Source: Aquimarina aquimarini (GTDB taxonomy: Bacteria; Bacteroidota; Bacteroidia; Flavobacteriales; Flavobacteriaceae). Taken from it: 60,371 bases of DNA. Positions 37,258 through 46,893 of the stretch are shown here, one piece after another. Both the position numbers and the translations under genes were made by a program. The notes under the pieces were generated by a model. It worked only from the letters and a program-made list of their open reading frames with translations. It was not told the origin of the DNA and searched no databases. Within the stretch, counting starts at the first letter, position 1, and each line of letters starts with the position of its first letter. Location of the stretch: NCBI RefSeq assembly GCF_900299535.1, contig NZ_OMKE01000020.1, forward strand, positions 1 through 60,371. Reading direction: 5' to 3'.

Positions 37258-40200
37258 CTAACGATTATGTTTTTTTTGATACCAAATCAACCCAAAAAAT
37301 AGAATTCCAACAGCCATTATTCCTAATACCCAATATACTGTATAATTAGCATCAAAATCAATTGGTGAGTGATCTCCTACCAAATAAAACCCTCCCCAAT
37401 AAAAAGGAGCAGTTCTATTAATATGTGCTGAATTCAGATATTGCAACTTTGCTTGTTGCAAAGCCTTGGATTTATTCATCCCTTTTTTTAGGTAGCTATA
37501 AAAATATTTCATCAATTCAGGAGTGGTTCGGTCTGACACTTCCCAACTACTTAATACCAAACTTTTGGTTCCTGCATATTGAAACGCATTACCCAAGCTC
37601 ATAATCCCTTCGCCTTTTGCTATTTTTCCTGTACCAGTATTACAAGCACTTAATACTGTAAGTTCTGCAGGAATATTCATTGCAAATAATTCATGACCAT
37701 ATAAGTAATTATCCTCTATAGTGTCTTTTTCTTTTGTAAATAACAGTCTAGATTTTTCAGGATGCTCATTATCAACTTCCCCGTGCAATGCCAAATGAAG
37801 AATACTATAATTTGCTGCGTTTCTCTTAAAATTATGTTCTATCGCTTGTGATCCAAAATAATATTTACCATCTATAATATCTGCAATTGCTTTGATTTCT
37901 TTGCGAGTTCCTGGCAAATCCTCTTTACTATCTCTCAAAGTAGCAAGACTTATCATATTTGTGTCTATTATATCGGTATCAGAAAAAGAAAACGCAAGAC
38001 ATTCTTGTTCTTGTTGAAAACCCTGATCTGTAACAAAAGGAATCATAAGTAACTTAACAGAATTGGCATAAGAAATCGCGTATTTTTTAAGCATATATGA
38101 CAACTCTTTTGGATTATTTGAAGCATCATTTTGAATACACAACAATTCAAAATTAAGATACCATAAAGGGCCATCAGGGATAACAACAAGTTGATCTCCT
38201 TTTATATAATCTTGCACTGGAGCTATTAACTGATTATATAATTGATGTGCATACCTCTTGAATCCAGTAGTATTTTTTGTCGTAATCGCTACCCTCAATT
38301 GCTCGATATCCTGAATAAGATTGGGAGTAGATAAAGAAGCGATATTCAGATCATTTTTGGTTATCGCAAACACATACGTTCTATCTTCTGTATAAAAATA
38401 CTCTAGCAAGGTTATATTTTTATCCATCTTTTTTTGAATATCAGCTACAGTGATCCTATGATCCTTATGTTTCAATTCATAATATTTAGGGTATTTTTGT
38501 TCAATAACACGAGTAAGAGAATCTTGTTTTCTCGCAATATCAAACAATCGGTTTTCATAAGTCGCAATTTTTGTTGTGTCTGGTACTGTTTCTGATCGTT
38601 GCTGCATCAATTCTGAGGTACATACTGCACGTTCAGCTTTTAGTCCCTGCTCTACTTCTAGGATGGTTTTTGGTAAACCTGCAAATTTTTTAGCGTTAGA
38701 TGCTGCCAATAACCCTTGTAGCGTATTGGCTTTACTCTTTTCTGCATAATAAAAAGCATCGTGTAATGATTGCGATTGTTGGTCTTTTTTATATTGCAAT
38801 AGTTTGGATTGTATAGCCCCAGAATATACCTCCTGAATTTGGGTAGCAAAAGCCAGCTTATCTTCATGTGTATGTAGCCCTTGTCTAATGGCATGGATTA
38901 CATTGTCTGCTTTTTGATATAAAGCTATGCTTTCTACCAGATGACTTGGAGCTTGATCTTTTATATACTGTTCTTGTAATACTTTGGCTTTATATTGTAA
39001 ACTACGCAAAAGCACATTGAGGTCTATATATTGCTGAACATCAAATTGATTAGCTACCAAAGTCTCTTCCGCTTTAATATTGGCAAGAATAGCTTGATCG
39101 TAATATGAGATTGCTTTTTCATAATCCTTACTCTCACAATACACCTTTGCTATCTGATTATACGATTTGGCAGTTCTGGGATGATGCGCCCCATCTGTTT
39201 GCAATCGAATATCCATACTTTTATGCAAGTACTCTAATGCTGTCGCATATTCTTTTTGCCCTGTATATACAGTAGCTATACGATTATAAATATCTGCCAC
39301 ATAGTAATTAACTTCTCCAAATAATTTTTTTTGAATTTGCAATGCTTTTTCATAATATCCTAATGCTGTTGAATATTCTTTTTGCACAACATATACATCA
39401 GCAATATCAACATATGAATAGGAGGTATCTGAATGATATCCCCCTCTAATACTAACTCGTACATCCAAAGCCTTTTGATAATATATCAAAGCTAAATCAT
39501 ATGATTTTATCGCTTTATATACATTCGCCATATTATTATAAGTACGAGCTAAAGCAGTATGTTTTCTCCCTAAAGATTCTAAATAATTAGTTACAGTTTC
39601 TGTATAGTACAATAAAGCTTCATCATACCTTCCCTCATATTCATACACCAACCCCATATTATTGTAAGTTATTCCTATAAAAGGATGTTTCTTCGGAAAT
39701 ACTTTCTTAACAATATTCAAAGTTTTATTAAAAAAAGATAAAGATTTATTGTAATTCCCATTTTTAAAAAAAATAAAACCTAATTCAATATATAATTCAG
39801 CATGTTCAACACTATTACTAAACAATTTATTTTCAACTATTTTTAATCCTTTATTAAAATACTTTAATGCTATATCATGTTCCCCCAGAGCTCCATAAAC
39901 CACACCAATACTTTCATAAAGTAATGCCATATCAGGATGACCTTGTGGATAGGTTTTAGACAGAATAGATATTGCTTTTTTATGACTCTCTATAGCTTTC
40001 TCAAACTTATCTAATCGAAGAAGAATATTCCCTATATGATTATAGCACAGCCCTACTTCTGGGCTATGATCACCAAAAGCTACACTATTTATCTTCAAAG
40101 CTTTTTGGTAATAGGATAACGCCTTATTATTTTTTCCTAAATGGTAATAGGTAGTTCCAAAATCGATATACGTCTCTGCTATATTCGGGTGTGTTTTGCT

Positions 40201-40785
40201 ATACGTTTGTTGTTGTAGATATAATGCTTTGGTATAATAACTCAATGCTTTATCATATTGTGCCAATACGTGATGAATAGTCCCAATATGGCGATAAGAA
40301 TTCCCCACATGATGGTTATTCTCTCCAAATACATGTAATCGAATATCTAATGCTTTTTGGTAATAGCTCATAGCATCTTGATATTGATCTTTGGCTTTCA
40401 AGATATGTCCTAAACCTGTATACGATGTGGCAATCTCTGGATCTTTTTCACTAAACAGCTGTAAACGTATCCCCAGAGATGTTTGCGCATACAGCAGGGC
40501 AATATCAAAATTATAGGCCTCCTTATGACTTTTTGCTATAGCGGCATAACAATCTGCCACTCGCTTTAAATTATTTATTTTAGCAAACTCTGATAATGCT
40601 TTATTATAATAAACAATTGCACTATCAGGTTTTTTTTGAGCATACCATACTTCTGATTCTGAGAAATATTGAGAAGCTACCAATGTATCTTTTGCTGTTT
40701 GGGCATATCCTATATGACAATATAAAACACAAAACCACAGCAAACATCCGATTGTATTAAGAGGTAGTAATCTAAGACTGATCAT
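37258..40785 (-). CDS. TPR-CHAT protein, exported caspase-like protease with C-terminal anchor
   Basis: 1175 residues. An N-terminal signal sequence (about 8-28) is followed by about 14 tetratricopeptide repeats (about 35-590) of the kinesin-light-chain style, recurring as ALSYYQKALDIR. A helical linker follows, then a CHAT domain (about 860-1145) and one C-terminal transmembrane helix (1150-1169) with a basic tail. The CHAT catalytic dyad is His1001 in LHLALHGEV and Cys1048 in LSACNTGTG, both intact. CHAT domains are caspase-related cysteine peptidases; topology predicts the protease is periplasmic with the tail cytoplasmic. The substrate is unknown. It is convergent with YwqK and flanked by MITE-like repeats. 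Confidence 0.93.
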   Translation of the reverse strand: MISLRLLPLNTIGCLLWFCVLYCHIGYAQTAKDTLVASQYFSESEVWYAQKKPDSAIVYYNKALSEFAKINNLKRVADCYAAIAKSHKEAYNFDIALLYAQTSLGIRLQLFSEKDPEIATSYTGLGHILKAKDQYQDAMSYYQKALDIRLHVFGENNHHVGNSYRHIGTIHHVLAQYDKALSYYTKALYLQQQTYSKTHPNIAETYIDFGTTYYHLGKNNKALSYYQKALKINSVAFGDHSPEVGLCYNHIGNILLRLDKFEKAIESHKKAISILSKTYPQGHPDMALLYESIGVVYGALGEHDIALKYFNKGLKIVENKLFSNSVEHAELYIELGFIFFKNGNYNKSLSFFNKTLNIVKKVFPKKHPFIGITYNNMGLVYEYEGRYDEALLYYTETVTNYLESLGRKHTALARTYNNMANVYKAIKSYDLALIYYQKALDVRVSIRGGYHSDTSYSYVDIADVYVVQKEYSTALGYYEKALQIQKKLFGEVNYYVADIYNRIATVYTGQKEYATALEYLHKSMDIRLQTDGAHHPRTAKSYNQIAKVYCESKDYEKAISYYDQAILANIKAEETLVANQFDVQQYIDLNVLLRSLQYKAKVLQEQYIKDQAPSHLVESIALYQKADNVIHAIRQGLHTHEDKLAFATQIQEVYSGAIQSKLLQYKKDQQSQSLHDAFYYAEKSKANTLQGLLAASNAKKFAGLPKTILEVEQGLKAERAVCTSELMQQRSETVPDTTKIATYENRLFDIARKQDSLTRVIEQKYPKYYELKHKDHRITVADIQKKMDKNITLLEYFYTEDRTYVFAITKNDLNIASLSTPNLIQDIEQLRVAITTKNTTGFKRYAHQLYNQLIAPVQDYIKGDQLVVIPDGPLWYLNFELLCIQNDASNNPKELSYMLKKYAISYANSVKLLMIPFVTDQGFQQEQECLAFSFSDTDIIDTNMISLATLRDSKEDLPGTRKEIKAIADIIDGKYYFGSQAIEHNFKRNAANYSILHLALHGEVDNEHPEKSRLLFTKEKDTIEDNYLYGHELFAMNIPAELTVLSACNTGTGKIAKGEGIMSLGNAFQYAGTKSLVLSSWEVSDRTTPELMKYFYSYLKKGMNKSKALQQAKLQYLNSAHINRTAPFYWGGFYLVGDHSPIDFDANYTVYWVLGIMAVGILFFGLIWYQKKHNR

Positions 40786-40844
40786 AAGGACACATATATA
40801 ATCAACAAAGATCGTAAAAATGTTGTATCAATAGTATTGAAAGG

Positions 40845-41008
40845 TTATACCATTTCCAACTTAAACTAACTCAATAAAACCGTGCCTTTTTGTCTAATAT
40901 TTCAAAAAAAACACGACCATAGCTCTGCTATGCTTGAATTTTCTTTTTCATCTAAGTCAAAAATACATCATTTTTCTTATGAATAAATTTAAATCAGAAC
41001 TGGTATTA
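40845..41008. repeat. MITE-like element B, diverged relative of element A
   Basis: Imperfect terminal repeats 40845-40867 and 40986-41008 match at 17 of 23 positions. The centre has the perfect hairpin catagc-tct-gctatg (40918-40932). Its reverse complement reads catagcagagctatg, matching the core of element A (catagcagggctacg) at 13 of 15 positions, and both carry tgatttaaa in an arm. Confidence 0.55.
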
Positions 41009-41113
41009 GAATTGAGAGGGAGATTAATTTTACATTCAATATTTTGATCGTTGCTATTGATATTTCATATGGATTCCTGTCTACACTAGAATAGAAAACA
41101 GAATTAACCAAAC

Positions 41114-41145
41114 AAAAAAATCCCATTAGCAATACACTAATGGGA
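41114..41145 (-). terminator. Rho-independent terminator of odhAB
   Basis: On the minus strand a 9-bp perfect stem (tcccattag, 7-nt loop, ctaatggga) is followed by seven T residues (41120-41114), 26 bp after the odhB stop. Textbook structure. Confidence 0.85.
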
Positions 41146-41170
41146 CTTGAAGATTAAAAATCTTATTGTA

Positions 41171-42385
41171 TTATAATTCTAATGCTTTGGTTACATTATT
41201 ATTCATTAGTAATTCTTCTGGGTTTTCTAATGCTTCTTTTACTGCTACCAAAAATCCTACAGATTCTTTACCATCAATAATTCTATGGTCATATGATAAT
41301 GCCACATACATAATTGGTGCTACTACAATTTGTCCATCTCTTACGATTGGGCGTTCCACGATATTATGCATTCCTAGAATAGCACTTTGCGGTGGATTGA
41401 TAATTGGTGTAGATAACATACTACCAAATACACCTCCATTTGTTATAGTAAAGGTTCCTCCTGTCATTTCATCTACCGTAATCTGACCATCTCTTGCTCG
41501 TATTGCCAATCTCTTCACTTCAGACTCTACTCCTCTGAAACTCAAATTCTCTGCATTTCTAATTACTGGTACCATCAATCCTTTTGGTCCAGAAACGGCA
41601 ATACTGATATCCTGAAAATCATAAGAAATCATTTCTTTACCTTCAATCATTGAGTTTACTGCAGGATACATTTGTAATGCTCGCACACAGGCTAGCGTAA
41701 AGAACGACATGAACCCTAAACTTACCCCATGTTTACTTTTGAATGTTTCTTTGTATTTACTACGAAGATCAAAAATAGGTTGCATGTCTACCTCATTAAA
41801 AGTAGTAAGCATAGCTGTTTCATTTTTAACTGAAACTAATCGTTCTGCTACCTTACGACGAAGCATTGATAATTTCTTACGGCTTTCTCCTCTTGCTCCA
41901 AGTCCAGGAGTTCCCATAGATGGTTTTGCATCTACAGCGTCAGCTTTTGTAACACGACCATCACGTCCTGTACCCTTTACCTCAGAAGCATCTATTCCTT
42001 TTTCTGCCAATACTTTTTTGGCTGCAGGAGAAGCTGTTCCTGTAGCATACGTTTCTGTTTTGGCAGGTGCTACTACTTCTTGCTTTTTCTCTTCTACTTT
42101 TGGTGCTTCTACAGCGGGAGCTGATGAAGCATCACCTTCTGGTTTAGCAGCATCTGTATCAATAAGACACACTACTTGTCCTACTGCTACCGCATCACCT
42201 TCTTCTGCCATAAGTGTAATTACTCCACTTGCTTCTGCTGGCAGTTCAAGTGTTGCCTTATCACTGTCTACTTCGGCAATTGCCTGATCTTTTTCGACAT
42301 AATCACCAGTTTCAACAAGCCATTGAGCTATTTCTACTTCTGTAATAGACTCTCCCGGTGATGGGACTTTCATTTCTAAAGCCAT
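41171..42385 (-). CDS. odhB: Dihydrolipoyllysine succinyltransferase, 2-oxoglutarate dehydrogenase E2
   Basis: TCA-cycle E2 core enzyme of 404 residues that transfers succinyl groups to CoA. The lipoyl domain (1-78) has lipoylated Lys43 in DSDKATLELPA. A linker rich in Ala/Lys/Glu follows, then the E1/E3-binding domain (about 115-150, SPAAKKVLAEKGID) and the catalytic domain ending with the active-site HxxxDG (His367, Asp371 in SYDHRIIDGKES). It is 68 bp downstream of the E1 gene and is followed by a strong terminator. No E3 gene is in the window. Confidence 0.97.
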   Translation of the reverse strand: MALEMKVPSPGESITEVEIAQWLVETGDYVEKDQAIAEVDSDKATLELPAEASGVITLMAEEGDAVAVGQVVCLIDTDAAKPEGDASSAPAVEAPKVEEKKQEVVAPAKTETYATGTASPAAKKVLAEKGIDASEVKGTGRDGRVTKADAVDAKPSMGTPGLGARGESRKKLSMLRRKVAERLVSVKNETAMLTTFNEVDMQPIFDLRSKYKETFKSKHGVSLGFMSFFTLACVRALQMYPAVNSMIEGKEMISYDFQDISIAVSGPKGLMVPVIRNAENLSFRGVESEVKRLAIRARDGQITVDEMTGGTFTITNGGVFGSMLSTPIINPPQSAILGMHNIVERPIVRDGQIVVAPIMYVALSYDHRIIDGKESVGFLVAVKEALENPEELLMNNNVTKALEL

Positions 42386-42453
42386 AATTCTGAATTTATC
42401 CTTTGTAAATTTCCTTTGGAAACCTTTAATCTATGATTATTATTTATTAAATT

Positions 42454-45231
42454 TTATCTGTTTTGATTATCTTTTGTTTTATCAAACACATAATCGATAA
42501 CTTGCTGGTGTCTTCTTTTTGATCTTGTAGCACTTCCTGCTGCTGGAGCACCATAAGGTCTTCTACTTGCAAATCTTACTGTTTTTGCATTATCATAATT
42601 CAACAATATATGACCCAATGCCCCCATATTACGAGGTTCTTCTTGCGCCCATACCACATCATCTGTTTTATATTTTGCAATCAATTTATCCATCTCTACA
42701 ACTGGCAACGGGAACAACTGCTCTACTCTTACCAATGCAACATCTTTTCTATCCAGCTTTTCTCTTTCTTCTAATAAATCATAATAAAATTTACCCGTAC
42801 AAAACACTAATGATTTTACATCTTTTGCTTTTACATCGGTATCATCTAATACGGTTTGAAAACTACCGTTTACAAATTCATCAACAGAAGAAACTGCTTT
42901 AGGATGACGCAACAAACTCTTAGGCGTAAATACAACCAAAGGCTTACGGTATGTTGCTTTCATTTGTCTTCTCAATAAATGGAACATATTGGCTGGTGTA
43001 GTTACATCTGCAACAAACATATTATCTTTGGCACACAATTGCAAATAGCGCTCCATACGAGCCGAAGAATGTTCTGCTCCTTGACCTTCATATCCATGAG
43101 GTAGTAACATCACAATACCATTTTGTAATTTCCATTTATCTTCTGCTGAAGAAATATATTGGTCAATCATAATTTGCGCTCCATTACTGAAATCTCCAAA
43201 CTGTGCTTCCCAAATAGTTAATGTTTTTGGATTTGCCATTGCATATCCATAATCAAAACCTAAAACTCCATATTCTGACAATAATGAATTATAGATATAA
43301 AAGTCTCCTTGTTCTCCTTTGAGGTGGTTCAACAATTCTATCTCTTCTTCACTATCCTCTACTTTTACTACAGCATGTCTATGAGAAAAAGTTCCTCTCT
43401 CTACATCCTGACCACTCATTCTTACATCATATCCCTCTTTTAATAGTGAACCATACGCTAATAGTTCTCCCATCGCCCAATCAAGTTGATCTTTCTCAAA
43501 AAACATTTTACGCCTTTGATCTATCAATCGTTCTATTTTACGAAGGAATTTTTTATCAGACGGAAGTTTTGTAATTACTTCTGCAATCTCTGTCAACGCA
43601 TCTTTAGGATACGAGGTAGTAACTACTTGCATCATTTCATCCTCTTGCACTCTCTCAAAACCAGCCCATTCATCTTGCATAAAGGGAGTAATAACGGTTT
43701 TTTCTTGCTTACGAGAGTCTTCTAATTCTTCTTCTAGCGATGCTTTATATTCTTTTTCAAGCTTTCCAACAAATCCTGCATCAATGATTCCTTCCGCAAT
43801 CAATTTTTCTGCATAAATATCTCTTGGATTATTATGCTTGGCAATAGCTTTATATAATTTAGGTTGTGTAAAACGAGGTTCATCTCCTTCGTTATGGCCA
43901 TATTTACGATATCCCAATAAGTCAATAAATACATCTCTACCAAAATTCATTCTAAACTCTAATGCAAAATTGGTAGCATGCACTACTGCTTCTGCATCAT
44001 CTGCATTTACATGTAATACTGGAGATAAGGTTACTTTACCTATATCTGTACAATAGGTAGATGATCGTGCATCTAGGTAATTAGTTGTAAACCCTATTTG
44101 ATTATTTACTACAATATGGATTGTACCTCCTGTTTTATACCCATCTAATTGTGCCATCTGAACAATCTCATACACCAATCCTTGTCCTGCCACCGCTGCA
44201 TCACCATGCACTACGATTGGCAACACTTGTGAGATGTCATTCTTATAATGGGCATCTTGTTTTGCTCTTGTTATTCCTTCTACAACTGCACCTACTGTTT
44301 CCAAATGTGATGGATTTGGTGCAATATTCATATTAATAGCTTTTCCTGAATCTGATGCTCGTTTAGAGGTCCACCCTAAATGATATTTTACATCGCCATC
44401 AAATACCGCTTCTTCATAATCTTTACCATCAAACTCACTAAATATATCTTTAGGGCTTTTCCCAAAAATATTGGTCAATGTACTCAAACGGCCACGGTGA
44501 GCCATTCCCATTACAAATTCTTTTACTCCTAAATCAGCTGCTTTTTCTACTAATGCATCTAGTGCAGGAATCAAAGATTCTCCTCCTTCTAGAGAAAATC
44601 GTTTTTGTCCTACATATTTGGTATGCAAAAAACTCTCGAATGATACTGCTTGATTTAATTTCTTGAGAATATGTTTTTTCTGCTCAGGAGAAAACTTAGT
44701 TCTATTAGTGTTAAAATTAACACGTGCTTGTATCCATTCTCGCTCTTCTGGATTACGAATATACATATACTCGATACCTATAGAGTCACAATATATTTGC
44801 TCTAGGTGAACAATTATATTACTTAGTGTATTGGGTCCTATCCCAATAATCTCTCCAGCATTAAAAACAGTATTAAGGTCTGCTTGACTTAATCCAAAAT
44901 TTTCTAACGCTAAGGTTGGATTGTACTTTCTTCGTTCTCGTACAGGATTAGTTTTGGTAAACAAATGACCACGAGTTCTGTAGCCATCTATCAATCGTAC
45001 TACCTGAAATTCTTTTTGGACATTTTGAGGAACTTCAATAGTGCTACCTCCGGGAGTCTGTTCAACATACACGGTATCCTCTGATCCGTTACTACTTTCT
45101 ATTCCAAAGTCAAACCCTTGAAAAAATGCTCGCCAACTAGGTTCTACACTATCTGGGTTTTGCAGGTATTGATCATACAAATCTGCAAAAAATGCGGTAT
45201 TAGCCGCATTCAAAAATGAATATTTATCCAT
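42454..45231 (-). CDS. odhA: 2-oxoglutarate dehydrogenase E1 component
   Basis: Thiamine-diphosphate-dependent decarboxylase of 925 residues, full length. The N-terminal E2-binding segment (YSFLNAANTAFFADLYDQYL) is followed by the dehydrogenase E1 domain with VHGDAAVAGQGLVYE and the ThDP/Mg site in HVNADDAEAVVHATNFALEF. The transketolase-like pyrimidine domain has PHGYEGQGAEHSSARMERYL, and the C-terminal domain has VWAQEEPRNMGA. It forms an operon with odhB. A minus-strand TATTTTTG lies 39 bp upstream of the ATG. Confidence 0.98.
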   Translation of the reverse strand: MDKYSFLNAANTAFFADLYDQYLQNPDSVEPSWRAFFQGFDFGIESSNGSEDTVYVEQTPGGSTIEVPQNVQKEFQVVRLIDGYRTRGHLFTKTNPVRERRKYNPTLALENFGLSQADLNTVFNAGEIIGIGPNTLSNIIVHLEQIYCDSIGIEYMYIRNPEEREWIQARVNFNTNRTKFSPEQKKHILKKLNQAVSFESFLHTKYVGQKRFSLEGGESLIPALDALVEKAADLGVKEFVMGMAHRGRLSTLTNIFGKSPKDIFSEFDGKDYEEAVFDGDVKYHLGWTSKRASDSGKAINMNIAPNPSHLETVGAVVEGITRAKQDAHYKNDISQVLPIVVHGDAAVAGQGLVYEIVQMAQLDGYKTGGTIHIVVNNQIGFTTNYLDARSSTYCTDIGKVTLSPVLHVNADDAEAVVHATNFALEFRMNFGRDVFIDLLGYRKYGHNEGDEPRFTQPKLYKAIAKHNNPRDIYAEKLIAEGIIDAGFVGKLEKEYKASLEEELEDSRKQEKTVITPFMQDEWAGFERVQEDEMMQVVTTSYPKDALTEIAEVITKLPSDKKFLRKIERLIDQRRKMFFEKDQLDWAMGELLAYGSLLKEGYDVRMSGQDVERGTFSHRHAVVKVEDSEEEIELLNHLKGEQGDFYIYNSLLSEYGVLGFDYGYAMANPKTLTIWEAQFGDFSNGAQIMIDQYISSAEDKWKLQNGIVMLLPHGYEGQGAEHSSARMERYLQLCAKDNMFVADVTTPANMFHLLRRQMKATYRKPLVVFTPKSLLRHPKAVSSVDEFVNGSFQTVLDDTDVKAKDVKSLVFCTGKFYYDLLEEREKLDRKDVALVRVEQLFPLPVVEMDKLIAKYKTDDVVWAQEEPRNMGALGHILLNYDNAKTVRFASRRPYGAPAAGSATRSKRRHQQVIDYVFDKTKDNQNR

Positions 45232-45270
45232 ATGTAAGTACTCAATTATCTTTTTAATGATAAAACGTCA

Positions 45271-45278
45271 CAAAAATA
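45271..45278 (-). promoter_or_regulatory. Probable -7 element of odhA
   Basis: Minus strand reads TATTTTTG, an exact TAnnTTTG match 39 bp upstream of the odhA ATG. No clear TTTG at -33. Confidence 0.38.
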
Positions 45279-45345
45279 CAACAATTACGGTATATTAAGT
45301 ATCGAATTATTTATATTTATATTATAATTTTTTATAAAATTAACA

Positions 45346-45885
45346 ATGAAAGTACGTACTCAGCAAAATATAAGAATTATCACACTAGTTTTTATCATTC
45401 TATGTTCTTTGCATAAAGGATATTCGCAGGATGAGAATTTTTGGTCTAATGTGCGATTTGGTGGTAATATAGGTATTGGCTTTACCAATGACACATTCAA
45501 CGCCATTATTGCACCCGCCGCAGTGTATGAATTCAACGAATGGTTTAGTGCTGGATTAGGGCTGAGTTTTGGGTACAGTACTTTTGAGAATGATCGCTTT
45601 GATCAAAAAAATAAAAGCTTCAATTACGGAGGTAGTATTATAACTATGTTCAACCCCTTGCCGCAATTACAAATTTCTGCCGAGTTTGAGGAAATGGGAG
45701 TGAACAGAGAAATTAAGATTCAAAACCAAAAAATCACTGAGAATTATTGGTATCCTTCACTATTTATTGGAGCAGGATACAGAACTGGATTTGTAAGTTT
45801 TGGCCTGAGGTATGATGTATTATATGATGATGACAAAAGTATTTATGGCAGTGCTTATTCTCCTTTTGTAAGGGTCTTTTTCTAA
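45346..45885 (+). CDS. Outer-membrane beta-barrel-like protein
   Basis: 179 residues. The signal peptide (about 1-27, ending GYS-Q) is followed by alternating hydrophobic strands, Gly/aromatic girdles (FGGNIGIGF, WFSAGLGLSFGYS, FIGAGYRTGFVSFGLRYDVLY) and a C-terminal Phe (SPFVRVFF), as expected for an 8-stranded barrel. No specific family is recognised. It is transcribed alone, divergent from odhA and convergent with an unknown gene. Confidence 0.82.
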   Translation: MKVRTQQNIRIITLVFIILCSLHKGYSQDENFWSNVRFGGNIGIGFTNDTFNAIIAPAAVYEFNEWFSAGLGLSFGYSTFENDRFDQKNKSFNYGGSIITMFNPLPQLQISAEFEEMGVNREIKIQNQKITENYWYPSLFIGAGYRTGFVSFGLRYDVLYDDDKSIYGSAYSPFVRVFF

Positions 45886-45899
45886 ATAATAGTCTCTGT

Positions 45900-46520
45900 T
45901 TACCAAAGATGAAAAATACATCTTGGTTTTTGCCCATAATAGTTTATAAGTTTTTTCTCTGCCTTACGGAGTAAATTATATTTGTAATTAATTTCATCTA
46001 TAGGTATTTTACAACTGCTCTTTTCAAAACTTAATGCATTAAACGCATCGTGATCCCATTCTGAAAATTTTTGCATATCTCCCCTTGTATAACATGAGGC
46101 AATAACATTATCTTTTATGTAGGTTCTATATTCTGTAACATCTAATACCTTCTCTGCTGAAAATGCTTTTCTCTGAGCTGACTCCTGTAACAAGGTATTA
46201 AAACGAGTAATCTCTGTAAATATGGTTTGTAACTTTAATGTATCATTTTGAACATAATAATACTCTAATGTAATATCTGCATTTTCTTTATACACATGTT
46301 TTATCAGTTGCAATTTTTCTTTTTTATAGAAATAATCAATACTTCCCGAAAACTGCTCAGAACATTCATATTGTTTGACTGTTCTGGTTATCAATGTATC
46401 TTTTGCAATTATGGCTTTCAAAAGGGTTTCATATTCAGAAATAGTTGTATTCTTGGAAAGCTCCTGAGTATATACTAAAGAAACAATTAAAAAGAAAAAA
46501 ACACTTGTATATAGCTTCAT
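45900..46520 (-). CDS. Exported protein of unknown function
   Basis: I chose the ATG at 46520, giving MKLYTSVFFFLIVSLVYTQ, a signal peptide, and a 206-residue protein. The longer reading from 46634 overlaps the upstream gene by about 100 bp and looks artefactual. The rest is Lys/Glu/Tyr-rich mixed alpha/beta with no motif I recognise. It starts 10 bp after the stop of the small upstream gene and so is probably the last gene of the polyprenyl-synthase operon. Confidence 0.75.
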   Translation of the reverse strand: MKLYTSVFFFLIVSLVYTQELSKNTTISEYETLLKAIIAKDTLITRTVKQYECSEQFSGSIDYFYKKEKLQLIKHVYKENADITLEYYYVQNDTLKLQTIFTEITRFNTLLQESAQRKAFSAEKVLDVTEYRTYIKDNVIASCYTRGDMQKFSEWDHDAFNALSFEKSSCKIPIDEINYKYNLLRKAEKKLINYYGQKPRCIFHLW

Positions 46521-46530
46521 TTTTTTTACT

Positions 46531-46893
46531 TTATTTTTTTGATTGTTTATTTCTAAACCATACTTTTTGCCATTCTCTTTGCAATATAAGGTAAGTAACA
46601 TGTTCTGCAATATCTTCAGAGTTTTCAGAATCAATAGCTCTTACTTTGGCTTCAGAAACATCTACCGCATATAATAAATTTAAATATTCATTAAATGCAT
46701 TTTGCAATTTATCTAGAAGCACATGGGCTATTTCTGAAAACAAATCCCTTGGCGCTTTACTCTTAATACAATAATCAATACCTGCACGACCCAAATCTTT
46801 TTGTAGTTGTATCAAAAAATTAGGATACAGATCAGATTCTGAAATCTCATCTATCCATTGATTCACAACTGTAAGATCATATTTTTCAGACAT
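46531..46893 (-). CDS. Small conserved-looking cytoplasmic protein of unknown function
   Basis: 120 residues, helical, charged, with no signal or membrane helix. It overlaps the polyprenyl synthase stop by 8 bp, strongly implying co-translation. Distinctive segments are VVNQWIDEISESDLYPNF and DIAEHVTYLILQREW. I do not recognise the family. A role related to the synthase is possible by linkage only. Confidence 0.8.
   Translation of the reverse strand: MSEKYDLTVVNQWIDEISESDLYPNFLIQLQKDLGRAGIDYCIKSKAPRDLFSEIAHVLLDKLQNAFNEYLNLLYAVDVSEAKVRAIDSENSEDIAEHVTYLILQREWQKVWFRNKQSKK

Larger units (their letters stand above)
40786..41170. other. Intergenic region with repeat element B and the odhB terminator
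   Basis: 385 bp without a gene. It contains MITE-like element B (40845-41008) and a rho-independent terminator for the minus-strand odhAB operon (41114-41145). The remaining ~100 bp shows nothing recognisable. Confidence 0.6.

Noticed and set aside
41709..42287. 192-codon open frame antisense to odhB
   Set aside because: Antisense to the lipoyl and linker coding region; Ser/Thr/Ala-rich artefact.
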